From: Alphaproteobacteria bacterium
Lineage (GTDB): Bacteria; Pseudomonadota; Alphaproteobacteria; Acetobacterales; Acetobacteraceae
Length of the DNA: 37,800 bases
Assembly (NCBI GenBank): GCA_026400845.1
Contig: JAPLOH010000086.1
Location: 1 to 37,800 of the forward strand
Direction: 5' to 3'
Shown: in pieces, positions 1 through 7,462 of the stretch
Layout: the number at the start of each line of letters is the position of its first letter
Position numbering within the stretch: position 1 is the stretch's first letter
Position numbers and translations under genes: made by a program
The notes under the pieces: model-generated
Seen by the model: the letters and a program-made list of their open reading frames with translations, nothing else
Databases searched by the model: none
Told to the model about the DNA's origin: nothing

Positions 1-52
1 GAAGGGCTTCTTTTTTGAAAAAAAGTAGTAAAAAACTTTTATCCGCTTTAAG
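1..52 (+). repeat. A/T-rich dispersed intergenic element, copy 1
   Basis: This A/T-rich stretch stands out in GC-rich DNA. It contains a short internal inverted repeat (TTCTTTTTT then GAAAAAAAG) followed by AAAAAACTTTTATCCG. A diverged copy lies in opposite orientation at 3061-3114, so the two bracket the hypothetical gene and the DUF4062-repeat gene. The function is unknown. It could be a dispersed intergenic repeat or a terminator-like element. The window edge may cut it. Confidence 0.55.
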
Positions 53-122
53 GGCAGCGGCATGCGCCATCGATACAGCCATCAATGACCAACAGCCACG
101 ACCAATCCCCCGCGCACAGCCC

Positions 123-488
123 TCAGGCCATGCCGGTTCGCAACGTCAAAAACATGAAATTCCCCAAAGGTGGCCCCCGTCCGAGCAGGAAAGGCCGCAC
201 GAAGCGAATGGGCAGCGCCACGCAGCGCGCATGCCACGCCGGCAGCAACTGCCCATTGCGCCACGGCGCCGGCACGCACACCCACTCGACGATCGGCTCC
301 AGCTCCAGACATACGCAAGCCCGCGCCACCAACACCGGCGCCACCGACCCCTCCAGACCCGCCACGTCACGCACCCCACACCGGCGCAGCCACACCAGCA
401 GGGCGTACAGCAGTGCGCCCAGCATTCCACCAGGATTGGCGGCGATGCCGTGGGCAGGCGCGAAAGCGGGGTCGGTGGGTCGGCGCAT
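123..488 (-). CDS. Small hypothetical protein (121 aa)
   Basis: I do not recognise this 121-aa protein. Codons in this frame end mostly in G or C, with runs such as CTG CTG TAC GCC CTG CTG GTG, which favours real coding. Residues about 21-35 form a hydrophobic stretch (GMLGALLYALLVWLRR) that could be one short membrane helix. The protein has four or more cysteines and a VPAPWR motif near residue 73. An AGGAG sits about 13 nt before the ATG, rather far for a ribosome binding site. A 12-codon reading frame just upstream ends TGATG, so its stop overlaps this start by one base. A similar E-x-x-x-VPAPWR string occurs in the hypothetical protein at 14162-14575. No function is proposed. Confidence 0.5.
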   Translation of the reverse strand: MRRPTDPAFAPAHGIAANPGGMLGALLYALLVWLRRCGVRDVAGLEGSVAPVLVARACVCLELEPIVEWVCVPAPWRNGQLLPAWHARCVALPIRFVRPFLLGRGPPLGNFMFLTLRTGMA

Positions 489-533
489 CAGCTTTGGGTC
501 ACTCCTGAAATCTCCATGTCATTCATGGCGGGA

Positions 534-562
534 ATATTAACAGTAGAGTTAGCGCCAGTAAA
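534..562 (-). promoter_or_regulatory. Candidate promoter of the small hypothetical gene
   Basis: On the minus strand TTTACT (557-562) and TAATAT (534-539) are separated by 17 nt, a loose sigma70-type match with four of six consensus bases in each box. It lies about 45 nt before the ATG at 488. The surroundings are A/T-richer than the flanking DNA. It was found by eye only. Confidence 0.3.
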
Positions 563-792
563 GAGAAAAATGACCTATAGAAGATTTTTTTTGCTGGCAT
601 GCCGAAAAATTGCTCTCCCGCACCCGCCATCGGCTCATGTCGGCAATCAGAAGAGCCACCACAGAGCCACAGAGCCCAGGGAGAAACCTATCCCGTATCC
701 GGCCCCGCGGAGGTCGGGGCCCACCGGCCCCCGGAACCTGCCGGGGACGGCGTTGTCCTGGCCCGGTCGCGTGGCGGCTAGGACCTCGGCTG
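563..792. other. Non-coding stretch before the DUF4062-repeat gene end
   Basis: This is the rest of the roughly 300-nt gap between the small hypothetical gene (start at 488) and the end of the DUF4062-repeat gene (793). I see no convincing gene, RNA gene or strong terminator. Reading frames crossing it on either strand lack a family signature and look like GC-rich chance frames. Confidence 0.4.
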
Positions 793-2836
793 CTACTTCC
801 GCCGCTTCCGAAGCCGTTTCCGCAAGTCGGTCGCCTTGGCGACCAGTTCGCGGAGGGCGGGCTCGGTCGCCGTCCCGAACCTTGCCAGGAGATCGTCATA
901 GGCGGCAATCGCGTCCTCGCCGCGGCCGAGCGCTTCGAGCCTGACCCCTTTGTTGAAGAGCGCCATGGCGACCTGCTCGCGCACGGCGGGCTCGGTCGCC
1001 GCGCCGAACCTGGCCAGGAGATCGTCATAGGTCGCTATCGCGTCCTCGCCGCGGCCGAGCGCGCCGAGCGTTATCCCCTTGTTGACGAGCGCCATGGCGA
1101 CCTGCTCGCGCAGGGCGGGCTCGGTCGCCGTGCCGAACCTGGCCAGGAGATCGTCATATGTGGTAATCGCGTCCTCACCGTGGCGGAGCTCGCCGAGAGT
1201 GACTCCCTTGTTGAAGAGCGCTTCGGCGACCTGCTCCCGCAGGGCGGGCTCGGCCGCCGCGCCGAACTTCGCCATGAGATCGTCATAGGCGCGCGCCGAG
1301 CATGACCCCCTTGTTGCAGAGCGCCTTTGCGACCTGTTCGCGCAGGGCGTGCTCGGTCGCCGCGCCGAACCTAGCCAGGAGATCGTCGTAGACGGCAATT
1401 GCGCCCTCGCTGCGGTCGAGCACGCCGAGCGTGACCCCCTTGTTGCGGAGCGCCTTGGCGACCAGTTCGCGCAGGGCGGACTCGGTTGCCGCGTCGAACT
1501 TAGCCAGGAGATCGTCATAGGCCGCAATCGCGTCCTCGCCACGGCCGAGCGCGCCGAGCATGACCCCCTTGTTGTAGAGCGCCTTGGCGACCTCTTCGCG
1601 CAGGGCGGGCTCGGTCGCCGCGCCGAACCTGGCCAGGAGATCGTCATAGCTAGCAATCGCGTCATCGTTGCGGCCGACCGCGCCGAGCCTGAACCCCTTG
1701 TTGACAAGAGCTTTGGCGATCTGGTCGCGCAGGGCGGGCTCGGCCGCCTCGCCGAACCTGGCCAGGAGATCGTCATAGGTCGCAATCTCGTCCTCGCTGC
1801 GGCCGAGCGTGCCGAGACTGACCCCCTTGCTGCGGAGCGCCATAGCGACCTGCTCGCGCAGGGCGGGCTCGGTCGCCGCGCCGAACCTGGCCAGGAGATC
1901 GTCATAGGTCGCAATCTCGTCCTCGCTCCGACCGAGCGCGCCGAACGTTATCCCTTTGTTGTAGAGCGTCGTGGCCAGCCACAGTCGGCCAGCTTCAGCA
2001 TCGGAGCCAGAAGTTCGCTCGGCAATTCTCGAAAATGCCAGAAAGGCCGCGTCGAGTTTGCCGAGATGGAACTGGGCAACTCCCGACATATTCGTTGCCT
2101 GTGCCCATTCGAGGTCATTTCCCGCGGCGTCCAGCGCTTTGCCCGAACAAAAGAGCACGGCGTACTGGTCGGGGTCGGCCGCCTCGGACAGTCTGCGCGC
2201 CTCGGTGATCCAGTATTGGAACCCGGGTGGCGCGACAGGGGGCGAAGGGCTTGGGGCATCGGCGGCGCGGCTGGCCGGAACCGCGACGCCTGTGGATAGA
2301 AGGGCGGGTGTCGCCTCGTGATCCCGGAGCCAGCGCGACAGATGTTCTTCGATTGTGCCGGAAAAATCCGAGATGGTGTCGTATTGTTTGAAGAGGTAGC
2401 GCTTTTCGGTCTCGATCCGTTTCTTGAAGGCGAGAACGGCCTTTAATTGTTCACCGGGATCGCGCATTTGGCGCGCATCGACCGTTTTGAAGAACGCGGC
2501 GATGTTGCGGATCTTGTTCGCTTTGTAGAGGTCCTCGGAGAGGGTCCATTCCTCCTCGACCCCCGAGCTATGGCCGCTCCCGGTCGGGGAGCCCCAGCGG
2601 TCGTGCAGCATGAACACCGCGTAGTCGCATTCGCTCAGGTCCTTATTGATGAGTTCCTGCGGGCGGCCGGCGCCGCCGAGCGTGTCTTCCCAGCCGACGG
2701 GCTGGAAGACGACGCCGCGCGGTTCGCTATGCCGGCGGGTGAAGGTTTCCAGGACGTGGCGAAAGCACTTGCGCTCCTCCTCCAACCCGCCCGGCGAGGC
2801 AATGAAGACTCGGTACTGCGTCAGCGGTCTCGGCAT
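793..2836 (-). pseudogene. DUF4062 domain plus nine 43-aa TPR-like repeats, frameshifted
   Basis: The N-terminal ~175 residues match the DUF4062 family: the protein opens YRVFIASPGGLEEER and continues with a WEDTLGG segment, an SECDYAVFMLHDRWGSPTGSG core and a GVEEEW helix. A proline/serine linker (about 175-205) and one degenerate helical region lead to repeats starting at residue 293. The first frame runs from 2836 to a stop at 1283 (517 aa). The repeats resume in another frame from about 1292 to a stop at 793, ending in a basic tail (LRKRLRKRRK). Comparison with the neighbouring repeat shows that 26 nt are missing at about 1290-1294, which breaks the frame. The intact ancestor would be about 690 aa. 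The start is chosen because DUF4062 proteins begin at this motif. DUF4062 is often joined to NTPase or repeat domains in sensor-like proteins; a signalling or defence role here is only a guess. It may be a pseudogene, a two-part product or a sequencing error. Confidence 0.75.
826..1960 (-). repeat. Array of nine 129-bp tandem coding repeats
   Basis: The repeats encode a 43-aa unit with consensus NKGVxLGALGRGEDAIA followed by YDDLLARFGAATEPALREQ and VAxAL. Units start near 1960, 1831, 1702, 1573, 1444 and 1315, with three more beyond. The sixth unit carries the 26-bp deletion. The unit length of 129 bp is a multiple of three, so loss or gain of whole units would keep the frame, unlike the deletion seen. 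The sequence is TPR-like but longer than the standard 34-residue unit. Confidence 0.85.
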
Positions 2837-2940
2837 CGCGCGCTACTCGTTCAAGGCCGGCCGTCCGTGCTGGACGATCAATCGACTCCGAGAATGAGAG
2901 GATAGGCCGGTCTTGGGTATGCGGCAAAGGTCTCTGCGGT

Positions 2941-3049
2941 GGTGGGACGCGAAGGGGCGTCCCACCCTACGGGGCTCACCAAGTAGAGCGGGTGGGTTGC
3001 CGGCGGCGCCACCCTCACCCCGACCCTCTCCCGCAAGGGCGGGAGAGGG
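2941..3049. repeat. Two GC-rich palindromes in the gap before mipZ end
   Basis: The first palindrome has stems GGTGGGACGC (2941-2950) and GCGTCCCACC (2957-2966). The second has stems CCCTCTCCCGC (3024-3034) and GCGGGAGAGGG (3039-3049) around AAGG. Both are perfect and lie in the 276-nt gene-free gap between the DUF4062-repeat gene and mipZ. They resemble REP-type dispersed palindromes common in GC-rich proteobacteria; copy number cannot be judged from this window. Either could act as a transcript end structure, but neither has a T run. Confidence 0.6.
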
Positions 3050-3060
3050 AGCAGCGGCTC

Positions 3061-3114
3061 AACGGATAAAAAGTTTTTTTGGTTCTTTTTGTTCACAAAA
3101 AGAACGTCCTTCCT
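3061..3114 (-). repeat. A/T-rich dispersed intergenic element, copy 2 (inverted)
   Basis: Read on the minus strand this aligns with 1-52: GAAGGACGTTC..., an A/T palindrome, then AAAAAACTTTTTATCCG. It contains a perfect inverted repeat, GTTCTTTTTGT (3082-3092) and ACAAAAAGAAC (3095-3105). It directly follows the mipZ stop codon, so it may help end mipZ transcription as well as being a dispersed repeat. Confidence 0.6.
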
Positions 3115-3946
3115 AAACCCCCGGCGGCGGAGGCTTGTTGATGGCGCCGACGAGGCTCCGCACTTCGGCGCGGGCGGCGACGTGGCTCATGCCGAGTTGG
3201 ATGCCGATATTGGCTTCGCGGACGTCCATCAGGGTGAGGCCCTGCAAGTACAGTTCGCGGAAGATGACGCGTTCGCCGAAGCCTTTGACGGTGCGGAAGC
3301 CGATGCGTTTGGCGAAGGCTTCCAATGACGACCCCACGTCACGTTTGTTGCGGGCTTCGTTGGCGCCGAGGCGGTTGCGGGTGACGATCCAGTCGATTTT
3401 GCCGCGGTCGCGGGCGAAGCGTTGTTTGCGGGCGTTCCACACCATTTCGCTGTAGATGCTCGGCCCGATGATGGCGTGGGTTTCGGGGTTCACTTTCGCG
3501 AGCATGGCGAAGTCCACGAAGCTGTCGTTGATGGGGGTGATCAGGGTGTCGGCGGCGGCGTGGCCGAGGCGGCTGAGGTAGGAATCGGCGCCGGGGCAGT
3601 CGATCACCACGATATCGAGGCGGCTGGCCATGTCTTTCAGCGCGGCGTTGAAGGCGGCGGTGTCGGCTTTTTCGGCTTCGGCGCGGCTATCGGCGGTGCT
3701 GGCGGGGATGGCGACCCATTCGGGCATCGGCAGGGGGATGTTGTGGGTGGCGGAGAAGGCGGCGCGGGCAGCCAGCGCACCGGCCAGGGTGGATTGGCGG
3801 GCATCGAGGTCGATGGCGCCGACGCGGTAGCCGTCGCGCAGCAAAGCGACGATGAGATGGATCGCGCAGGTGGATTTGCCGGAGCCGCCTTTTTCGTTGC
3901 CCAGGGTGATCACCTGGGCCCGGTGCTCGATGGAAATTGTGGCCAC
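3113..3946 (-). CDS. mipZ: MipZ, division-plane positioning ParA-like ATPase
   Basis: MipZ is a ParA/MinD-type ATPase of alphaproteobacteria. It binds ParB near the poles and blocks FtsZ polymerisation there, so the division site forms at midcell. The 277-aa protein has a deviant Walker A motif KGGSGKST (residues 19-26), a switch I-like IDLDARQ (45-51) and Walker B IVVIDCPG (112-119). The LGNEKGGSGKST opening, the IDLDARQ segment and TRNRLGANEARNKRD in the C-terminal half are typical of MipZ rather than plasmid ParA. No parB is next to it, as is usual. It is divergent from tlyA with 66 nt between the starts, and its stop abuts the A/T-rich element. Confidence 0.9.
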   Translation of the reverse strand: MATISIEHRAQVITLGNEKGGSGKSTCAIHLIVALLRDGYRVGAIDLDARQSTLAGALAARAAFSATHNIPLPMPEWVAIPASTADSRAEAEKADTAAFNAALKDMASRLDIVVIDCPGADSYLSRLGHAAADTLITPINDSFVDFAMLAKVNPETHAIIGPSIYSEMVWNARKQRFARDRGKIDWIVTRNRLGANEARNKRDVGSSLEAFAKRIGFRTVKGFGERVIFRELYLQGLTLMDVREANIGIQLGMSHVAARAEVRSLVGAINKPPPPGV

Positions 3947-3960
3947 GCTCGCCTCCCGCT

Positions 3961-3979
3961 GCCCTCCCCGATGGAGGGC
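3961..3979. repeat. Small inverted repeat in the mipZ-tlyA divergent gap
   Basis: GCCCTCC (3961-3967) and GGAGGGC (3973-3979) form a perfect 7-bp inverted repeat around CCGAT. It sits 15 nt from the mipZ start, between two divergent genes. It could be an operator, a hairpin in one leader or a fragment of a dispersed repeat; nothing decides between these. Confidence 0.35.
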
Positions 3980-4012
3980 GACATGGGTGCCAAGCTAAGG
4001 CAAACTGGCGCG

Positions 4013-4765
4013 ATGGCGAAGCGCAACACCAGCCTGCGGGTAGACCAGCTGCTTGTCGATCGCGGGCTGGCCGAGAGTCTCGCGCGGGCGCAGGCGCTGA
4101 TCCTGGCGGGGAAGGTGTTTTCCGGCGAACAGCGGGTGGCCAAAGCTGGCACCGCCGTGCCGCTCGATGTGGCGCTAGAGGTGCGCGGGCAGGACCATCC
4201 CTGGGTCTCGCGCGGCGGGTTGAAGCTCGCGCATGCGCTGGAGGCGTTCGCGCTGCCGGTCGAGGGGCTTGTGTGCCTCGATATCGGCGCGTCGACCGGC
4301 GGGTTCACCGACGTGCTGCTGACCCATGGTGCGGCTCGGGTGCATGCGGTGGATGTCGGCCACGGTCAGCTCGCCTGGAAGCTGCGCACCGATGCGCGGG
4401 TGGTGGTGCATGAGCGCACCAATGCGCGGCATCTCGAAGCCGCGCAGATCGGCGAGGGGATCGACGCGCTGGTGTGTGACGCGAGCTTCATCGGCCTCGC
4501 CACGTTGCTGCCCAAGCCGCTCGCCCTGTGCGTGCCGGGCGCCTGGGCGGTGGCGCTGATCAAGCCGCAGTTCGAGGCCGCGGCATCGCAGGTCGGCCGC
4601 AACGGGGTGGTGCGGGACCCCGAAGTTCAGGCCGAGGTCTGCGAGCGTATCCGGATGTGGTGGGCCGGTTTGCCGGGCTGGGCGGTGCTCGGCATCGCCG
4701 AAAGCCCGATCACCGGGCCGGAGGGCAACCGGGAGTTCCTGATTGCGTGCCGGCGCGATCAGTAG
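4013..4765 (+). CDS. tlyA: TlyA-type rRNA 2'-O-methyltransferase / hemolysin A family
   Basis: TlyA-family enzymes use S-adenosylmethionine to methylate ribose 2'-OH groups of cytidines in rRNA; some members are also named hemolysin A. The 250-aa product has an N-terminal S4 RNA-binding domain (about 8-60, RVDQLLVDRGLAESLARAQ) and a FtsJ-like Rossmann methyltransferase domain with the motif CLDIGASTGGFTD (88-100). A K-D-K-E set matching the family tetrad is visible at K71, D156, K184 and E241. The start at 4013 is chosen because MAKRNTSLRVDQLL is where family members begin; in-frame ATGs at 3971 and 3983 would add residues with no homology. Its 3' end overlaps the convergent asparaginase gene by 7 nt. 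In many bacteria tlyA follows dxs, but not here. Confidence 0.88.
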   Translation: MAKRNTSLRVDQLLVDRGLAESLARAQALILAGKVFSGEQRVAKAGTAVPLDVALEVRGQDHPWVSRGGLKLAHALEAFALPVEGLVCLDIGASTGGFTDVLLTHGAARVHAVDVGHGQLAWKLRTDARVVVHERTNARHLEAAQIGEGIDALVCDASFIGLATLLPKPLALCVPGAWAVALIKPQFEAAASQVGRNGVVRDPEVQAEVCERIRMWWAGLPGWAVLGIAESPITGPEGNREFLIACRRDQ

Positions 4766-5754
4766 GTTTCGAAAATCCGCGGCACCTCGTCTTTCCCGCC
4801 CACGGTCAGCGCGAGCGCCAGCAACAGCCGCGCCTTCTGCGGCGTCAGATTGTCGGTGGTGAGTATCCCGGCCTCGCGCAGTTTTTTGCCCTGAAACACC
4901 CGCCCGCTGCCGGCCCGGGTGCACTGCATGACCACGATCCCGGCCGCCACCGCCTCCTCCATCGCAATGAGATCATCAGGTGTCGACATGCCCGGCGCGA
5001 AGCCGGCGTAGATGATGCCCTTGGCGCCGGCGGAGATGAAAGCGCGCAAGGCGGCGCCGTCGCTGCCGGTGTAGCCGTAGGCGATATCGACGCGGGGGAG
5101 GGCGTCCAGCGCCGCGATGTCGAACTCGATGTCGGGCGCGGCGCGGCGGAGCGGGCGGCGGTAGAATGCGATCGCGTCGCCGTCGGCATGGCCGAGGGCG
5201 CCGAAATCGGCGGTGCGGAAGGTCTGCATCCGGCCGGTCGAGGTTTTCGTCACGTCCCGCGCGGCGTGGATTTCGTCGTTCAGCAGCACCAGCACCCCCA
5301 TCCCTCGCGCCGCGGGGGAGGCGGCGGTGCGGATGGCATTGACCAGGTTGAGCCCGGCATCGCTGGACAGCGCGGAGGCCGGGCGCTGGCTGCCGGTGAC
5401 GACGACGGGGATGGTGGTTTTCAACGTCAGCGAGAGGACATAGGCGGTCTCCTCCAGGCTGCCGGTACCGTGGCCGATCACGATGCCGGCGAGGTCGGGC
5501 TGCTCCGTCTCCAGGCGCAGGCACAGCGCGGCGAGCGCCTTCCAGTCATCGAAATAGATCCGCGAACTCGCCACCGCGCGGAACGACACCGGCTGCACCT
5601 CGGCCACCAGCGCGACTTCGGGGAAGCGGGCGAGGATTTCCTCGGCCGACAGGATCACCCCGCTGGCACCGTAGTCGAGCACCTCGATCGGCGTCGAGCC
5701 GAGCGAGGCGATGGTACCCCCCGTGCCGATGAAGGCGATCTTTGGCAGGCTCAT
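4759..5754 (-). CDS. Asparaginase-family amidohydrolase with altered TDT motif
   Basis: This is a 331-aa member of the asparaginase/glutaminase family, whose members hydrolyse L-asparagine or related amides. The first catalytic motif TGGTIAS (11-17) is intact with T14, and the lysine of the second triad is present in DVTKTSTGRMQTF (K171). The second motif reads HGTGSLEETAY (95-105), where classical type II enzymes have HGTDTMEET; the substrate-binding aspartate is therefore glycine (G98). There is no signal peptide, so it is probably cytoplasmic. The ATG at 5754 overlaps the amidase stop (ATGA), indicating translational coupling. A longer open frame upstream belongs to the amidase region in another frame. 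The substrate may be something other than free asparagine. Confidence 0.85.
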   Translation of the reverse strand: MSLPKIAFIGTGGTIASLGSTPIEVLDYGASGVILSAEEILARFPEVALVAEVQPVSFRAVASSRIYFDDWKALAALCLRLETEQPDLAGIVIGHGTGSLEETAYVLSLTLKTTIPVVVTGSQRPASALSSDAGLNLVNAIRTAASPAARGMGVLVLLNDEIHAARDVTKTSTGRMQTFRTADFGALGHADGDAIAFYRRPLRRAAPDIEFDIAALDALPRVDIAYGYTGSDGAALRAFISAGAKGIIYAGFAPGMSTPDDLIAMEEAVAAGIVVMQCTRAGSGRVFQGKKLREAGILTTDNLTPQKARLLLALALTVGGKDEVPRIFETY

Positions 5755-7193
5755 GCGGTGGCCATCGGGGTGATCTCGCGCACCACCGGCGGGCGGATGG
5801 CGTGGAAGTTGGTGTCCCGCTGATAGGCATCCACCGCCTGGAACAGGCGCGCCTCGGCGAAGGGGCGGCCAGCGAGTTGCAGCCCGATCGGGCAGCCATT
5901 GGGGTCGAACCCGCAAGGGGCGCTGATGGTCGGCAGCCCCAGATAGTTGAACGGGCGGGTGTTGTTGGAGACCGCCATGAAGCGGCCGATCGCCTCGGGC
6001 GGCCCGTGGTCGATATCGGTCGCGGCGAGGGTCGGGAGCACCATCGGGATGGTCGGCGAGGCGATCAGGTCGACCTTGGCGAACACTTCGGCGGCGAATG
6101 CCCGCAGGATTGGGCCGCGGCGGGACAGCGCCTCGACATAGTAGGTGGCGGGGATGGCGAGGCCGGGGTAGAGCCGCCCGGAGAGATGCTGCGCGTAGTC
6201 CTGCGGCCGGTCGCGCATCCACTGGGCATGGATGGCGCCGCCCTCGACGCGGGAGATGATGGCGCCATACGCGGCCACCGCATCGGCATAGGGCATGGTG
6301 ATCGGCACCAGCGTGGCACCGCGCCCTTCGAGCACCCGCAACGCCGCTTCGATTGCGGCGCGGATCGGGGCGTCGGCCTCGCTCATCAGCGCGTCGGTCG
6401 GCACGCCGATGCGCATCCCCCGCAGGTCGCCATCGAGTGCCGCCTCGTAGTCGGGCACCGGATTGCGCGCGCTGGTGGGGTCCTTCGGGTCATGCCCGGC
6501 GATCACGGTGAGGATGCGCGCGCAATCCCGCGCGGTGCGGGTGAGCGGGCCGACATTGTCGTGGGTGAAGGACAGCGGCATCACGCCGTAGCGCGAGATG
6601 CGGGTCTGCGTGGGCTTTATGCCGGTGACCCCGCAGGCCGAGGCCGGCAGGCGGATCGAGCCGCCGGTATCGGAGCCGAGCGAGGCGTAGGTTGCCCCGC
6701 TCGCCACCGCGGCACCGGAGCCGGAGGAGGAGCCGCCGGTGATGTAGGGCAGGTTCCAGGGGTTGTGGCAGTCCCCAAAGGCGCGATTGTGCCCGGTCGG
6801 GTTCTGGGCGAACTCGGCCATGTTGAGCCCGGCGAAGGTGAAGGCGCCCTCGGCCGCGAGGCGTTCGACCACGGTGCAGGTGATGTCCGGCACGAAATCC
6901 CGCCGGATCGCCGAGCCGCAGGTGCTGGGCAGGCCGGCCTGGTAGTACATGTCCTTGTGCGCCAGCGGGATGCCGTGCAGCCGGCCGAGTTTCTCGCCGG
7001 ATTTCACGCGGGCATCGGCTGCCGCCGCCGCCCCGCGGGCGCGGTCCCGGTCCTCCCAGATGCGGGCGTTGATGTGCGGGTTTACCGCATCGAGCCGGGC
7101 GAGGCAGGCTTCGAGCAGAGCGCTCGAGGTCACCTCGCCCTTGGCGACGAGATCGGCGGCGGCGACGAGGGGAAGGTCGGCGAGCGCGCTCAT
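5751..7193 (-). CDS. Amidase-signature enzyme (GatA/AtzE-like)
   Basis: This 480-aa protein belongs to the amidase signature family, which hydrolyses or transfers amide groups with a Ser-cisSer-Lys triad. The lysine lies in HGIPLAHKD (K80), the cis-serine in GGSSSGSGAAVA (about S155) and the nucleophile in GSDTGGSIRLPA (S179). The C-terminal part has the usual IASPTIPMVLP and NYLGLPTISAPCGF segments. Its start overlaps the stop of the 66-aa AtzG-like gene (ATGA) and its stop overlaps the asparaginase start in the same way. In AtzE and GatA a small helical partner (AtzG or GatC) is needed for stability, which fits the upstream gene. No GatB gene is present, so a tRNA amidotransferase role is unlikely. 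The substrate is unknown. Confidence 0.88.
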   Translation of the reverse strand: MSALADLPLVAAADLVAKGEVTSSALLEACLARLDAVNPHINARIWEDRDRARGAAAAADARVKSGEKLGRLHGIPLAHKDMYYQAGLPSTCGSAIRRDFVPDITCTVVERLAAEGAFTFAGLNMAEFAQNPTGHNRAFGDCHNPWNLPYITGGSSSGSGAAVASGATYASLGSDTGGSIRLPASACGVTGIKPTQTRISRYGVMPLSFTHDNVGPLTRTARDCARILTVIAGHDPKDPTSARNPVPDYEAALDGDLRGMRIGVPTDALMSEADAPIRAAIEAALRVLEGRGATLVPITMPYADAVAAYGAIISRVEGGAIHAQWMRDRPQDYAQHLSGRLYPGLAIPATYYVEALSRRGPILRAFAAEVFAKVDLIASPTIPMVLPTLAATDIDHGPPEAIGRFMAVSNNTRPFNYLGLPTISAPCGFDPNGCPIGLQLAGRPFAEARLFQAVDAYQRDTNFHAIRPPVVREITPMATA

Positions 7194-7390
7194 GTGCCGC
7201 TCTCCCGCGTCGCCTGGAGTGCGGCCTCGAAGCTCGATGGCTCATCCTCGAAGCGCATGGTGCCACGCAGCGCCTCGAAGGCGCGGATGGTGTTGGCGAG
7301 ATCGGCAGCCAGCCGGCGGGCCGGCTCGTTGGGCGCGGTCACACCGTGCCAGGTCTCGATCATGGTTTCGGTGGCGGCGAGGAAGTCCAT
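7190..7390 (-). CDS. AtzG/GatC-like small amidase subunit (DUF4089-like)
   Basis: This is a 66-aa protein: an N-terminal helix (residues 1-17, MDFLAATETMIETWHGV), a second helix (about 24-42, ARRLAADLANTIRAFEAL), then an acidic strand-like FEDEPSSFEAAL near the C terminus. This layout, with a short protein placed immediately before and coupled to an amidase gene, matches AtzG (the DUF4089 family), a GatC-like partner that wraps around the AtzE amidase. Similarity is by pattern and context only; no catalytic residues are expected. Codon use matches the neighbours. It starts 72 nt downstream of the MFS gene end, so it may share that transcript. Confidence 0.7.
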   Translation of the reverse strand: MDFLAATETMIETWHGVTAPNEPARRLAADLANTIRAFEALRGTMRFEDEPSSFEAALQATRESGT

Positions 7391-7462
7391 GGCGCGGCTC
7401 CTATTTGCGTGTAGCGAAGGCTAAGCAGACTTTCGTTCGATGGGCCACGGGTGATTTCGTAC

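Noticed and set aside
15-944. Long plus-strand open frame rich in Arg, Pro and His
   Set aside because: Its composition is that of a GC-rich antisense frame; it crosses the hypothetical gene and the repeat array on the other strand and shows no family motif.
826-1960. CRISPR array
   Set aside because: The repeats are 129 bp, directly contiguous, coding and without spacers.
1349-2299. Plus-strand repetitive open frame with AEPGQEIVI units
   Set aside because: It is the antisense reading of the 129-bp repeats. The minus strand gives a coherent DUF4062-repeat protein.
3422-4012. Long 5' extension of the tlyA frame
   Set aside because: It runs antisense through mipZ, is glycine/valine-rich and has no S4 homology; family members start at MAKRNTSLRVDQ.
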